Shown: positions 53,015 through 62,838, counted from the first letter of the stretch. The stretch: DNA of 64,000 bases from Vibrio ouci (GCF_004551525.1 NZ_SATR01000007.1:1-64000), one strand, 5' to 3'. A program made the numbers and translations. Notes: a model not told the origin generated them from the sequence alone.

Positions 53015-54185
53015 TCGAAGCCAAACCTTAGTATTCGATCCTATCCCTTTTAAAGGAGGGTCGAAGATAGCAACCAGTGACGCGTTGAACCTGTGTGACC
53101 GTAAAAACTGCGAATTTATCATTCTTACTGTCGACCCTGCATATTGGCAAGCAACAGAGCTATGCGCTGATAACGATGTTAGAGTCGCCAAGTTATGGCA
53201 TGTTGCTTGGCTGATGAAGCATCACCATGGTTATCTCTATTGGCTAAATCAGGGTTTACTACTGATACAACTTCTCTTCTCGCTATTACGATTTGGCCAT
53301 ATCCATCAAGTCGTTGGTGCCTCTGGGCCCGGTATTGATATGCCGATCTATTTGGCACGACGCCTATTCACTTACCGTGTCACCCAACTTATTCACGGAA
53401 ATGTCGGGCGCTCGCGCTCAATTGGATATTGCCTTGCGCAAGCGGAAGCGGTGTTTTATTTACCGTCGACAGAGCAAAGCTTACTGGCAGCGCTTGAGTG
53501 CTATTTAGCTCATGCAACGGGAGTGTCTGACAGCCGCGTTCTTGCTAAATATTATCTCAACTCTTCCAGTTACCAATCTTTTATCAACGGACTGCCACAC
53601 GCTCGCTGGCCCACCCAAGCACAGCAAGATCTGCCAATCTGCTTTTGGGCGGCGTCGTTACTTAAGTGGAAAGGACTGGATCTTTTCGTTGAAGCGCTCA
53701 AGGAATGCTCCCGCTTTAAGCCCGTATCGGCAAACATTTGTTTTATCCGCCCCAAAGACACTTGCTTACCCATTTCTGAAGCGCCAATTAATATTCGCCA
53801 TATCAAATGGTATGACGACCCTGTCGATTTAGATGCAATCAGAGCTCAATCCAACATATTCATTTCAACTAGCCAAAAAGAACCGTTCGGGCTATCAATC
53901 CTTGAAGCGCTTGCCGCTGGTATGTGTGTGATCATTCCTCAAGATGGTGCGTTCTGGGATAACGAACTCACGCATGACCAAGACTGCATCAAATATCAAC
54001 CCGATGACGTTCACTCTCTGGTCAACGCCCTGCTCTATGCAACCAATGATGCCAGTGTGTTGAATCGATGCCAGGCCAACGCATTACAAACGGCCGAACA
54101 ATACAAAGCAGAATACCGCTACTTAAGACTTGCACAGCATATAAATAGTGACACCGTCACACCAGTTATTCATATTTGTGAGTAG
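53007..54185 (+). CDS. sypJ: Glycosyltransferase SypJ
   Basis: A 392-residue GT-B family protein. It has an N-terminal VFDPIPFKGGSKIA, a donor domain with FWAASLLKWKGLDLFVEAL and the E-x7-E type motif STSQKEPFGLSILEALAAGMCVI. Start ATG 53007 is preferred because AGGGGGTG sits just upstream; a GTG two codons earlier is in frame. It overlaps the sypI end by 8 bp. Sugar specificity unknown. Confidence 0.87.
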   Translation: MGSRSQTLVFDPIPFKGGSKIATSDALNLCDRKNCEFIILTVDPAYWQATELCADNDVRVAKLWHVAWLMKHHHGYLYWLNQGLLLIQLLFSLLRFGHIHQVVGASGPGIDMPIYLARRLFTYRVTQLIHGNVGRSRSIGYCLAQAEAVFYLPSTEQSLLAALECYLAHATGVSDSRVLAKYYLNSSSYQSFINGLPHARWPTQAQQDLPICFWAASLLKWKGLDLFVEALKECSRFKPVSANICFIRPKDTCLPISEAPINIRHIKWYDDPVDLDAIRAQSNIFISTSQKEPFGLSILEALAAGMCVIIPQDGAFWDNELTHDQDCIKYQPDDVHSLVNALLYATNDASVLNRCQANALQTAEQYKAEYRYLRLAQHINSDTVTPVIHICE

Positions 54186-54205
54186 ATGAGTGTAGGAGAA
54201 GCCAA

Positions 54206-55633
54206 ATGAGTCAAAAACAACTTAAAAGCATCAGCCTATACGCATGTAGCGTGATCTTAATGAAAGGTATCTCTCTAATCACGCTGCCCTTGATGGCTTA
54301 CTACTTATCTCCGGCTCAGCTTGGTCAACTTGAACTCATTGGCGTCACCACCATGTTTTTTAGCCTCGTCATTGGTCTTGCGATGCACGAAAACCTCTAC
54401 CGCTTTGTTGGTGTGGTGCAAGATGATGAAGAACAAAAACAGAAAGCAGGCCAACTTTACAGTGCGACACTTTTCCTCTCTTTTTGCTTAAGTGTCATCG
54501 TACTCTTAGCTTACTGGGTGTTTGCAGTTGAAATAGAATCGATGTCCAACAACATCATATGTCTTATCGCTTTGGTGTTATGTTATGAAGCACCGCTAGC
54601 AATTTGCTTAGCGTGGTTAAGATTGAAAAATCAAGCTACGCTGTTTTTCAAAGTATGCATTGCGACTGTATCACTGCAAGTTAGTTTACTTATCATTGCA
54701 CTCAATGTTATTCCAAGCGTGACCGCTATCTTTGCACTCAATGTGTTATGTACATTTGGTCAATTCCTCTTCCTACACCATAAACTTGGATTCAAATTTT
54801 CCCTACCACGTTACTCGGAATTCAAAGGATATGTTGGTTATTCAGCCCCGTTGATGCTTTCTGGTGTTGTCGCTTTTGGCCTAAGCGGTGCAGAGCGTTG
54901 GATCATTGCAGGTACTACCGACCTAGAAACTCTCGGTATGTACGCCATTGCAGCAAAATTCGCGATTGGTGTAGGCATTCTAGTTCAGCCTTTTCATATG
55001 TGGTGGATGCCTAAGCGATTCTCAGCCATGGAACGTCTAGGAGCACAGTACACAGCACAAATTACTCAACAAGGCATCATGCTGCTTTGCGTAGTCGCCG
55101 TGATAGTTTCCTGGTTAAGCCAAGTATTTATCTCGGTCGCGTTACCTGACACCTACAAACTCGCCGCCTCATATGTAAGCCTAACCATTTGTATGATGCT
55201 CTTTAAAGAGCTGGTTGAGTTTACTAATTTTGGCGTGTTGTATCGCAAGAAAACAACTCAACTTCTGATGATCAATATCGGCGCAACGGTGACCGCTTTT
55301 CTGATATGCCTAGCCACCATTGGGGCGGGCATAGATGCCATTCTCTTTGCATTAATTATTGGCCAGCTATGTCGTTTTTTAGCGACCTATTGGCGCAGTC
55401 AGACACTCGCTCCAATTCAATACCAAGCTCCAGCACTCGCCGGCTTAATTGTTCTCACGACACTGTTTTTGGTGACCAGTCGCTATCAACAACATGTTGA
55501 GCTTTCATTACTGATGCTGTTCTTGCAACCTCTAGCTTTGCTGGCTTATGCGCTTAGAGCCAAACTCATCGATATTGCGTCGTTTAAGTCTGCGTACAAT
55601 GCGCTGCAAACCTATTTAGGTAAAGCGCAATGA
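54206..55633 (+). CDS. sypK: Polysaccharide repeat-unit flippase SypK (Wzx-like)
   Basis: A 475-residue inner-membrane protein with about twelve to fourteen helices of the polysaccharide-biosynthesis/oligosaccharide flippase type. It starts with a conserved segment (SISLYACSVILMKGISLITLPLMAYYLSPAQLGQLELI). It should move lipid-linked repeat units across the inner membrane for polymerisation by SypL. AGGAG lies upstream of the ATG. The last 4 bp overlap sypL (ATGA). Confidence 0.9.
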   Translation: MSQKQLKSISLYACSVILMKGISLITLPLMAYYLSPAQLGQLELIGVTTMFFSLVIGLAMHENLYRFVGVVQDDEEQKQKAGQLYSATLFLSFCLSVIVLLAYWVFAVEIESMSNNIICLIALVLCYEAPLAICLAWLRLKNQATLFFKVCIATVSLQVSLLIIALNVIPSVTAIFALNVLCTFGQFLFLHHKLGFKFSLPRYSEFKGYVGYSAPLMLSGVVAFGLSGAERWIIAGTTDLETLGMYAIAAKFAIGVGILVQPFHMWWMPKRFSAMERLGAQYTAQITQQGIMLLCVVAVIVSWLSQVFISVALPDTYKLAASYVSLTICMMLFKELVEFTNFGVLYRKKTTQLLMINIGATVTAFLICLATIGAGIDAILFALIIGQLCRFLATYWRSQTLAPIQYQAPALAGLIVLTTLFLVTSRYQQHVELSLLMLFLQPLALLAYALRAKLIDIASFKSAYNALQTYLGKAQ

Positions 55634-57000
55634 CCGACCTAGAAAGAACCAAAGCCACTATTGTAATGACTGCCGTATGCATGCTGCTCGCGGCAGTCTG
55701 GGCGATTGCACCTAACCCGTTGTTAATTATTGCAATATGCTTTGCGCCATTGGGGGCTCTGTTTGTACTCAATCAGACCTTTTGGTTCGTCAGTCTATTT
55801 GTACTCTTTTCTTTCTTCCGTATTCATGAATCTTTACCCGCTCTCTACTCACTTAAAATTCCGTTACTCCTGTCAATGGGGGCGCTGGCAGCATTGTTAT
55901 GGCATAGCTTGATCAGCCGTAAACTCGAGACCTACTGGCACCCTAGCTTTACATGGCTGGCCATATTCTGGCTGCTGGTGGTTATTGGGGCTGTTTTATC
56001 CTCCAATCCGGGTCTTGCGATTACCTATTTCAAAAATATTTATTGGAAAATAATCATCATGACGCTGGCGATTGCTTGGTTGGTTAATAGCGAAGAGTCG
56101 GTAAAAAAGATCTCAACTTTAATCATTCTCGCCGGCCTACTCACCGCTTGCGTAGCGTTATTTAACTCAATCAATGGGATTGGGATTGTTGAAGGCTCCC
56201 GTGTCACAATCGGACGTCAATTGGGTTCGGTGCTCGGCGATCCTAACGACTTATCGCTGGTTCTTATGTTTCCACTCGCCTTTGCGATTAGCTTTGCGGT
56301 GACGAAAGGGATTGGTTTCTCTCGTTTTATCGGCGTTGTATGCCTGATACTCGCTATGGCCGCGGTTATAGCTACCCAAAGTCGCGGTGGCCTGCTCGGA
56401 TCCATCGCTGTTTTTGGCATATTCGGCCTACGATTAATCAAATCCAAAGCACTGCTCATCATGATCGCAACCATTGGACTGTTTGCACTTTTCGCAATGG
56501 CTGGCATCTCTGATCGACAATCTGGAGGCGCCGCGGAAGAAGGGATTGACGCATCCGCGATGGGTCGACTATACGCGTGGGAAGCCGCTTTTAAGATGGC
56601 ATTAGATAACCCACTAACAGGGGTTGGCTTGAACAATTTCTATGCAAATTATTTTTTCTATAGCCCGCATTGGGATGGTTTAAATCACGCAGTACACAGT
56701 ACTTGGTTTGGTGTTTTAGCCGAAACCGGATTCCTTGGTTTGATCATATTTATTGCTATTATTGTCTCGCTGATCAAAACCAGTAAAGAGACGCTGGCGG
56801 TATTAGATAAACAAGGACCATCCGTCTCTCCTTACCTGCCAGCCACTGCACTTGCAGTTTACGCTGGTGTTATTGGCACCATTGTTTCTGGTACCTTCCT
56901 AACCCAAGGATTTACTTGGCCAATCTATATCCTAGCAGCGCTTTGTATCTCGCTATCGCGTATTACTCAAAAGTATTCTCAAATTGAGAAATCTCAATAA
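55630..57000 (+). CDS. sypL: O-antigen ligase/polymerase-type membrane protein SypL
   Basis: A 456-residue membrane protein with about twelve helices and the Wzy/WaaL (O-antigen ligase) features: RQLGSVLGDPNDLSLVL, TQSRGGLLGS, and the large periplasmic loop GRLYAWEAAFKMALDNPLTGVGLNNFYANY with HAVHSTWFGVLAETG. It is the likely polymerase or ligase of the syp polysaccharide. Its last codons contain an enhancer-like element for the sypM promoter. Confidence 0.9.
   Translation: MTDLERTKATIVMTAVCMLLAAVWAIAPNPLLIIAICFAPLGALFVLNQTFWFVSLFVLFSFFRIHESLPALYSLKIPLLLSMGALAALLWHSLISRKLETYWHPSFTWLAIFWLLVVIGAVLSSNPGLAITYFKNIYWKIIIMTLAIAWLVNSEESVKKISTLIILAGLLTACVALFNSINGIGIVEGSRVTIGRQLGSVLGDPNDLSLVLMFPLAFAISFAVTKGIGFSRFIGVVCLILAMAAVIATQSRGGLLGSIAVFGIFGLRLIKSKALLIMIATIGLFALFAMAGISDRQSGGAAEEGIDASAMGRLYAWEAAFKMALDNPLTGVGLNNFYANYFFYSPHWDGLNHAVHSTWFGVLAETGFLGLIIFIAIIVSLIKTSKETLAVLDKQGPSVSPYLPATALAVYAGVIGTIVSGTFLTQGFTWPIYILAALCISLSRITQKYSQIEKSQ
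56975..56993. promoter_or_regulatory. SypG enhancer-like element before sypM
   Basis: Reverse-strand reading GATTTCTCAATTTGAGAAT overlaps the end of sypL. It shares the core TTTCTCAATTTGA with the sypA, sypI and sypP elements and lies about 67 bp upstream of the GG at 57051. Confidence 0.62.
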
Positions 57001-57048
57001 CACTGAAACGGCCATATCATAACCCATTGTTTCTTAAATATTATTATT

Positions 57049-57066
57049 TTGGCATGCAACATGATA
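57049..57066 (+). promoter_or_regulatory. Candidate sigma54 promoter of sypM, imperfect -12
   Basis: TTGGCAT-GCAAC-ATGAT: the -24 half is good, but at 12 bp from GG the -12 dinucleotide is GA (57063-57064) instead of GC. The spacing from the enhancer-like element matches the other syp promoters, which supports it, but the promoter should be weak. Confidence 0.5.
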
Positions 57067-57102
57067 CAGCTTCTATTCAAATAGATAAAAAGGAAGCACG
57101 TT

Positions 57103-57834
57103 ATGTTGGTACAGCAAGCTCACGGCCTTAAAGACTGGCTCAAAAATCACGACAATCCCTCTTTTCGTCGCGTCTTTCATGCTTTAAAAGCAATTCGAGC
57201 ATGTGATTTACCTACGCCCAAATTGCTCAACCGTCTTATTGCCCTATTGTATGGCGGCATGAGAAGTATCCTCCATGGTGCTACACGTATCTTTATCAAC
57301 ACTCCCGCGTTTAAAGGCAAGCTTGATCACTATGGACGTGGACTCTACTTATTCGGTGGTGTTCCACTCGTCTCCGGCCCACTCAACATCTCATTAGGAG
57401 ATGACTGCCGCATTTCCGGACAAACAACGTTTAGTGCACGCCCTCTAAGTAAGCAACCTCAACTGATTGTAGGTAGCAACGTTGACATTGGCTGGCAGAG
57501 CACCATTGCTGTCGGGAATAAAGTCATCATCGGAGACAATGTTCGAATTGCTGGGAGAGCATTCCTATTCGGCTACTCTGGCCACTCAATGGACTCAGAA
57601 TTACGTGCTCAAGGGCAAGGTGACCTTGATTGTGATGTCGGTGATATCACCCTAGAGAATGATGTCTGGTTAGGAACCAATGTAACAATTTGCCCAAATG
57701 TAACGGTTGGTCAAGGAACCGTTATTGGTACCGGTAGTGTCGTCACCAAAAGTCTACCGCCTTTTGTTGTCGCAGTAGGAAACCCTGCAAAAATCGTTAA
57801 ACACCTAAAACAGACCGGAGGTCATCATGCGTGA
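57103..57834 (+). CDS. sypM: Hexapeptide acyltransferase SypM
   Basis: A 243-residue acetyltransferase of the left-handed beta-helix type (WbbJ/CysE-like). Hexapeptide repeats run from about residue 95 to the end (GDDCRISGQT, GNKVIIGDNVRIAGRAFLF, LENDVWLGTNVTICPNVTVGQGTVIGTGSVVTKSLPPFVVAVGNPAKIV). It probably O- or N-acetylates a sugar of the syp polysaccharide. GGAAG lies upstream of ATG. It overlaps sypN by 8 bp. Confidence 0.9.
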   Translation: MLVQQAHGLKDWLKNHDNPSFRRVFHALKAIRACDLPTPKLLNRLIALLYGGMRSILHGATRIFINTPAFKGKLDHYGRGLYLFGGVPLVSGPLNISLGDDCRISGQTTFSARPLSKQPQLIVGSNVDIGWQSTIAVGNKVIIGDNVRIAGRAFLFGYSGHSMDSELRAQGQGDLDCDVGDITLENDVWLGTNVTICPNVTVGQGTVIGTGSVVTKSLPPFVVAVGNPAKIVKHLKQTGGHHA

Positions 57835-58942
57835 TTTGATTGTATTCGGTGAAGACTTTGGCGGGCTCCCTTCTAGCACACAACACTTAGTGACGCGCTT
57901 AGCGAAGCAGCGAAAAGTACTTTGGGTGAACTCTATCGGCTTGCGCCAGCCCAAACTCACTGCGCACGACATTAAGCGCGTTTTTTTCAAGCTAATGGGC
58001 AAAGGGAAAAGCGGTTATAGAACTAGCCTTGAAACACCTAACAACATAACCGTGGTTAATCTGCGTACCATACCGGCTCCCCACTCAGCGTTTGCTCGCT
58101 ATGTGGCGAAAGCCCTTATCTGCGCTCAGCTACGCCCTATCGTACAGCGGTTAGGTTTGAATAAGCCCGTACTATGGAGCTCTTTGCCCACCGCTGCTGA
58201 CCTGTGTGGAAGCCTGGGCGAATCTTCCGTGGTCTATTATTGTGGTGATGATTTTTCGTCACTGGCTGGCGTTGATCACCATGTTGTTGCTAAACACGAA
58301 CTCAAGCTGATCTATCACGCCGACCTTATTTTCGCCGCCAGTGCCAAGTTGCTTGCTAAGTTCCCTCAAAACAAAACACGTTATGTACCCCATGGCGTTG
58401 ATACTGAGTTGTTCCGTCAACCCGCGCCACGAGCAAAGGACCTGCCTTGCACAACGAAAAAGATCGCCGGATTCTATGGCAGTTTATCAAACTGGTTAGA
58501 CTACAAATTGATTCATAAAGTTTGTCTTGATAACCCGAATTGGGAGTTCGTTTTTATCGGCCCGATCGAGCTCAGCTACAATCCACTGCCTCAATTGAGT
58601 AATGTGCATTACCTAGGTCCAAAAGCGCATCACGAATTACCTAGCTACAGCCAACACTGGGACGTCAGCCTGCTACCGTTTGTTGCCAATGATCAAATTG
58701 CTTCATGCAGTCCACTTAAACTCCTTGAGTACTTGGCAGCGCGAAGCCGTGTGATAAGTACACCATTTCCAGCACTGACACCCTATGTTGATTATGTTTC
58801 TGTCGCTCCTGACGCCGACGCATTTTCTAGCGCTCTTCAGTCTCTAGAGCAAACGCGCCAAACTGCCACCTTAAATGATATCGACAAGAACAGTTGGAAT
58901 GCACGAAGCCAACTGGTTCATGAAATGTTGGAGTCACTATGA
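57827..58942 (+). CDS. sypN: Glycosyltransferase SypN
   Basis: A 371-residue GT-B type protein. The N-terminal half begins LIVFGEDFGGLPSSTQHLVTRL, and the C-terminal half carries AGFYGSLSNWLDYKLI and SLLPFVANDQIASCSPLKLLEYLAARSRVISTPF, the TuaH/GumK-like donor-site pattern. It overlaps sypM by 8 bp and sypO by 4 bp, so the three are translationally coupled. Confidence 0.88.
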   Translation: MRDLIVFGEDFGGLPSSTQHLVTRLAKQRKVLWVNSIGLRQPKLTAHDIKRVFFKLMGKGKSGYRTSLETPNNITVVNLRTIPAPHSAFARYVAKALICAQLRPIVQRLGLNKPVLWSSLPTAADLCGSLGESSVVYYCGDDFSSLAGVDHHVVAKHELKLIYHADLIFAASAKLLAKFPQNKTRYVPHGVDTELFRQPAPRAKDLPCTTKKIAGFYGSLSNWLDYKLIHKVCLDNPNWEFVFIGPIELSYNPLPQLSNVHYLGPKAHHELPSYSQHWDVSLLPFVANDQIASCSPLKLLEYLAARSRVISTPFPALTPYVDYVSVAPDADAFSSALQSLEQTRQTATLNDIDKNSWNARSQLVHEMLESL

Positions 58943-60375
58943 ATGAGCTTAAAACACGATTAGTCATCATCCTTAACGGAGCTTGGCGTCAGCGCTACAT
59001 TATCGTTGTACCGATACTTATCTTGCCTTTTGTTGGCTATTTTATCGGTAAAATGGCGCCAACCAATTATGTTTCTCATACATCCATGTTGATCCAAGAG
59101 ACAGCAAAAATGAATCCGTTTCTAGAAGACATTGCCGTTTCGACCATGCTGAAAGAGCGTCTTAATGCCTTGAGTACTCTATTAAAGAGTCGACATGTAC
59201 TGACAGCCGTCGCCATGGAACATCAATTAATCAATGACCAAATGAAACCGGCCGAGAAAGATTATGTCATCAGCGTGCTATCCAATAGCTTATCAGTCAC
59301 CCAACCGGGTAAAGACTTCTTAAAAATCTCATTCACCGCTCCCTCTCCTACTGGTATGAAAGAGATGTTAGAGTCGGTCAGTGATCACTTTATCGAACAA
59401 CTCCTTGCTCCTGAACGATCGTCAATCAAAGATTCCTCAGAGTTCTTGGCCATTCATATTGAAAAAAGACGCGTTGCCTTAGAGCAAGCAGAAAATGAGC
59501 TCGCCGATTTTAAAAACCGCTATGCGTCAGTCACACCAGAGATGCAAAGCCAAGCACTAGGCCGACTCGCAGCGCTTAAACAAAGTTACGCAGAGAAAAA
59601 AGCCGAGCTTGCAGGGGTCGAAAGAAGTCTAGGTTCACTAGACCAACAACTTTCCAAGACCAACCCTGTTGTCGGTAAAATTGAAGACCAAATCATTGAT
59701 ATAAGAAGCCAATTAACGCTGCTAAAAGCCAAATACACTGACAGCCACAGCGCCGTTCAGGGCAAAGAGCGAGAGTTACGCCGTCTTGAAAACGAACGCA
59801 AGCTCTTAATCAATACCGAGCAGCCTTCTATTAGTAGTGAACAGCTATGGGATATCGCCAGCAGCACCAAAATACGCGAACTGGGTGATGTACAACCCCT
59901 TCTTGTTACCCAACTGCACAGTTTGCAGCTAGTAAGAGGCCGATACGAGTCTCTCACTGAAGAGACTAAAAGCTTGGAAACCATGATCAAAGAGCTAGAG
60001 CAAGAAGCCAATCGATTTGGTGATAATGCCAAAGCGATGCATCGTTTTGCGCGTAACGTAGAGGTCAAACGCCAGCTATACGATGAACTGATTCAACGAT
60101 ATGAAATGGCTCAACTAACAGGCTCATTGGGTATCTTCGAGCAAAACAAACGCGTTAAGATTATCGATTTGCCTTATACGCCTAGTCGCCCAGCCAACCT
60201 GCCAATCATCGTCTTCATCATCGCAGGTATTGTTGCGGGTATCGGTTTAGGTTGCGGTATTGCCGTTTTGATCGAGTTATTCGATTCATCTGTACGCCGT
60301 AAAGAAGAAATAGAACAGATTACCAATGCGCCTTTGCTTACTCAGATTCCAAAAATCAAACCTTATCATTCATAA
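58939..60375 (+). CDS. sypO: Wzz-type chain-length determinant SypO
   Basis: A 478-residue polysaccharide co-polymerase: TM1 (about 17-36), a long periplasmic coiled-coil region (to about 415), a proline motif PYTPSRPANLP and TM2 (IIVFIIAGIVAGIGLGCGIAVL). A short cytoplasmic tail follows (IPKIKP). It sets chain length together with SypL, and a BY-kinase fold partner would be the separate SypD, itself degenerate in its P-loop. Confidence 0.9.
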   Translation: MNELKTRLVIILNGAWRQRYIIVVPILILPFVGYFIGKMAPTNYVSHTSMLIQETAKMNPFLEDIAVSTMLKERLNALSTLLKSRHVLTAVAMEHQLINDQMKPAEKDYVISVLSNSLSVTQPGKDFLKISFTAPSPTGMKEMLESVSDHFIEQLLAPERSSIKDSSEFLAIHIEKRRVALEQAENELADFKNRYASVTPEMQSQALGRLAALKQSYAEKKAELAGVERSLGSLDQQLSKTNPVVGKIEDQIIDIRSQLTLLKAKYTDSHSAVQGKERELRRLENERKLLINTEQPSISSEQLWDIASSTKIRELGDVQPLLVTQLHSLQLVRGRYESLTEETKSLETMIKELEQEANRFGDNAKAMHRFARNVEVKRQLYDELIQRYEMAQLTGSLGIFEQNKRVKIIDLPYTPSRPANLPIIVFIIAGIVAGIGLGCGIAVLIELFDSSVRRKEEIEQITNAPLLTQIPKIKPYHS

Positions 60376-60380
60376 CGCAA

Positions 60381-60395
60381 TTCAAATTGAAACGC
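60381..60395. promoter_or_regulatory. SypG enhancer-like element before sypP
   Basis: Reverse-strand GTTTCAATTTGAA differs by one base in the TTTCTCAATTTGA core (one T of the CTC missing in alignment). It is centred about 67 bp upstream of the -24 GG of the sypP promoter, the same offset as before sypM and sypA. Confidence 0.5.
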
Positions 60396-60451
60396 CCAAT
60401 ATCAAATCAGGAGAAAACCGCATAACCAATTGATAAATAAGGCCAATACTG

Positions 60452-60468
60452 TTGGCACAGATAATGCT
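60452..60468 (+). promoter_or_regulatory. Sigma54 promoter of sypP
   Basis: TTGGCAC-AGATA-ATGCT, GG (60454-60455) and GC (60466-60467) 12 bp apart, a perfect -24 and a near-consensus -12. The predicted leader is about 77 nt to the sypP ATG. Confidence 0.82.
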
Positions 60469-60555
60469 CCTTCTCTTATTAACGCCTGCATTTGATGATT
60501 GATTTACTTCCACCATCAAAAGCATTTCTCTAAAGGACAGTAACGAGGAGTTATT

Positions 60556-61644
60556 ATGAACAGAGGTTCGACAACCATCCACGTCGTTCAGCACCTTGCC
60601 CCAGGGGGACTTGAGGCTTTGGCGCTAAATATGCTCAGCTACTCCCCTAATCGAGATAACGTTTTAATCGTCAGTTTGGATGGAACAAGAGAAGAGTCGA
60701 TCGCTAATTGGCCACGCTTAGCCCAATTTCAAGATCAATTACTGTTCTTGAACAAGCCCAATGGTTATAGCGTTAAAACACTCTATGAACTGTATAAGCT
60801 ATTTCGGACATTCAAACCGAGTGTTGTACATACCCATCATATTGGCCCTGTTCTGTATGGTTCCATCGCAGCTCGCTTGGCTAATATTAAAGTTAGAATT
60901 CACACTGAACACGATGCATGGCACCTTTCTAGCCTCAAGCATCGCTCTCTACAAAGTCTCGCGATTCGAATCGCCAAACCAAAACTAGTCGCAGATGCCG
61001 CCTTGGTGCGCGATCAAGTACAAAAGCAGCTTAACCTTGATGGCGTTACTGTAATAAAAAATGGCATCGACTGTGCGACGTTCAAACCCGGCTCTAAGCT
61101 CTTAGCGAGACAAGCACTTTCTCTTCCTGTTGATACGTTATTGGTCGGGACTGCTGGACGTTTGGAACAAGTTAAAGGCCACGACGTACTCATCCACGCA
61201 ATATGCTCTTTGCCGAAGAATGTCCATTTAGCGATCGCAGGCGATGGGAGTGAGCGCGCAAACCTAGAAGCTTTGGTCAGTGAACTTGGGCTATCTGATA
61301 GAGTCACCTTCATGGGGCTAGTTAATGACATGCCACGCTTCTATCAGAGCTTAGATCTATTTTGTCTTCCTTCTCGCAGCGAAGGGTTCCCACTGTCGAC
61401 ACTTGAAGCGCAATCTTGTGGTATTCCCACCGTAGCCACAAAGGTTGGCGCAACAGAAGAAACCTTATGCCCAATCACTAGCGCATCTGTACCGAGTGAA
61501 AACCCACTAGCACTTGCCACTAGCATTCTATGCAACCTCAATGAGCAATTTGATGTATCGCCAAGAAATTTTGTCCTAAAGCATAACGATATCAAGATGA
61601 TGATACAGGCATACCATTCACTCGCAGAGGAGAAGACCGCATGA
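60556..61644 (+). CDS. sypP: Glycosyltransferase SypP (GT4-type)
   Basis: A 362-residue GT-B glycosyltransferase. It starts STTIHVVQHLAPGGLEALALNML, and the donor domain carries GTAGRLEQVKGHDVLIHAI and the E-x7-E motif LPSRSEGFPLSTLEAQSCGIPTVAT. GAGGAG precedes ATG. First gene of the last syp transcription unit (sypPQR); it overlaps sypQ by 4 bp. Confidence 0.9.
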   Translation: MNRGSTTIHVVQHLAPGGLEALALNMLSYSPNRDNVLIVSLDGTREESIANWPRLAQFQDQLLFLNKPNGYSVKTLYELYKLFRTFKPSVVHTHHIGPVLYGSIAARLANIKVRIHTEHDAWHLSSLKHRSLQSLAIRIAKPKLVADAALVRDQVQKQLNLDGVTVIKNGIDCATFKPGSKLLARQALSLPVDTLLVGTAGRLEQVKGHDVLIHAICSLPKNVHLAIAGDGSERANLEALVSELGLSDRVTFMGLVNDMPRFYQSLDLFCLPSRSEGFPLSTLEAQSCGIPTVATKVGATEETLCPITSASVPSENPLALATSILCNLNEQFDVSPRNFVLKHNDIKMMIQAYHSLAEEKTA

Positions 61645-62828
61645 TGGACTTGATGCTTTCAATCATATTTGTGCTGTGCAGCCTTTTAGTGGTCTATCAC
61701 CATGTTGGCTACCCTATTTTCTTAAACTGGTATTCTCGTCATCACCCGTTAAAGTCAATAAAACACAAGGTTAGAGGCTACCGAGCACTGAAAAGTGACC
61801 GCCGGTGCCTTACCGTCACTATATTGATTCCGGCTTACAATGAGGAACAATGGATCGCAGACAAGATCCGTAATATTGCTTCGCTTGATTACCCGCGAAA
61901 TAAACTCAAAGTCATCATTGCTTGCGATGGATGCAGTGATAATACCGTTACGATTGCCGAACAAACCATTCAAGAAGCGATTTGCGCAGACACACACTTT
62001 GAAATACGCGCGTTTACCCAAAATCAAGGCAAGGTGGCACTGGTCAATCAACAGCTCAAAACCATCTCAAGTGACATTATCGCCTTGAGTGACGTTTCGG
62101 CATTGATTTCTATCGATGCACTTTGGATTGCTAACAAACACTTCCAAAACCCGCATGTGGGTGTCGTCAACGGCCATTACCAACTGTTTAATAGCCATAA
62201 CGAAGGTGAAAACCGTTATTGGCAGTACCAAAGTAAAGTCAAAATGAACGAGGCGACCTTGGGCTCAACTTTGGGTGCTCACGGGGCTTTCTACTTATTT
62301 AGAACTCATCTGTTTGAAGAGATGGAAGCCAATACGATTAATGACGACTTCATGATCCCTATGACGATTGTCAGAAAAGGCTACTCGGCTATCTATGAAC
62401 CAAACATGGTGGCTTTAGAGTTAGAACCAACCAATCAGGAAAACGACTTTCGCCGAAGACTACGCATTTCAGCAGGTAATATGCAGCAAGCGATTCGGTT
62501 AGCTGATATGTTTTTGCCAAAGTATCGCGGCATTGCCTTCGCCTTTATGTCTGGTAAAGGTCTACGATTGCTGACGCCTTACTTGTTGATTATGTGTTTT
62601 GTCTCGTCGGTTTGGTTGATTGAACATCCTTTATTTTCAGTAGCCGTTGTTGCTCAAGTCGCGCTTTATACAATCGCGCTGTTGAGCTACTACCTACCTT
62701 ACATTTTCTGCCACAAAACCTGCAAAGTGATCCTTTACGTCGTCGCTGGTCACTATGCCAACTTCATTGGTGGCTTACGTTATTTATTCGGACTTGAATC
62801 AGGAAAGTGGTCTCGTGTAGACCAATAA
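61641..62828 (+). CDS. sypQ: Family 2 glycosyltransferase SypQ
   Basis: A 395-residue membrane glycosyltransferase of family GT2. It has an N-terminal helix, then VTILIPAYNEEQWIADKIRNIASLDYP and IIACDGCSDNT, the substrate aspartates in ALSDVSALI and TINDDFMIP, and a RRLRISAGNMQQ segment in the place of Q-x-x-R-W. Several C-terminal helices follow. Such proteins make or extend polysaccharides at the inner-membrane face; V. fischeri SypQ is essential for biofilm. Confidence 0.9.
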   Translation: MMDLMLSIIFVLCSLLVVYHHVGYPIFLNWYSRHHPLKSIKHKVRGYRALKSDRRCLTVTILIPAYNEEQWIADKIRNIASLDYPRNKLKVIIACDGCSDNTVTIAEQTIQEAICADTHFEIRAFTQNQGKVALVNQQLKTISSDIIALSDVSALISIDALWIANKHFQNPHVGVVNGHYQLFNSHNEGENRYWQYQSKVKMNEATLGSTLGAHGAFYLFRTHLFEEMEANTINDDFMIPMTIVRKGYSAIYEPNMVALELEPTNQENDFRRRLRISAGNMQQAIRLADMFLPKYRGIAFAFMSGKGLRLLTPYLLIMCFVSSVWLIEHPLFSVAVVAQVALYTIALLSYYLPYIFCHKTCKVILYVVAGHYANFIGGLRYLFGLESGKWSRVDQ

Positions 62829-62838
62829 GGAGCTAATT

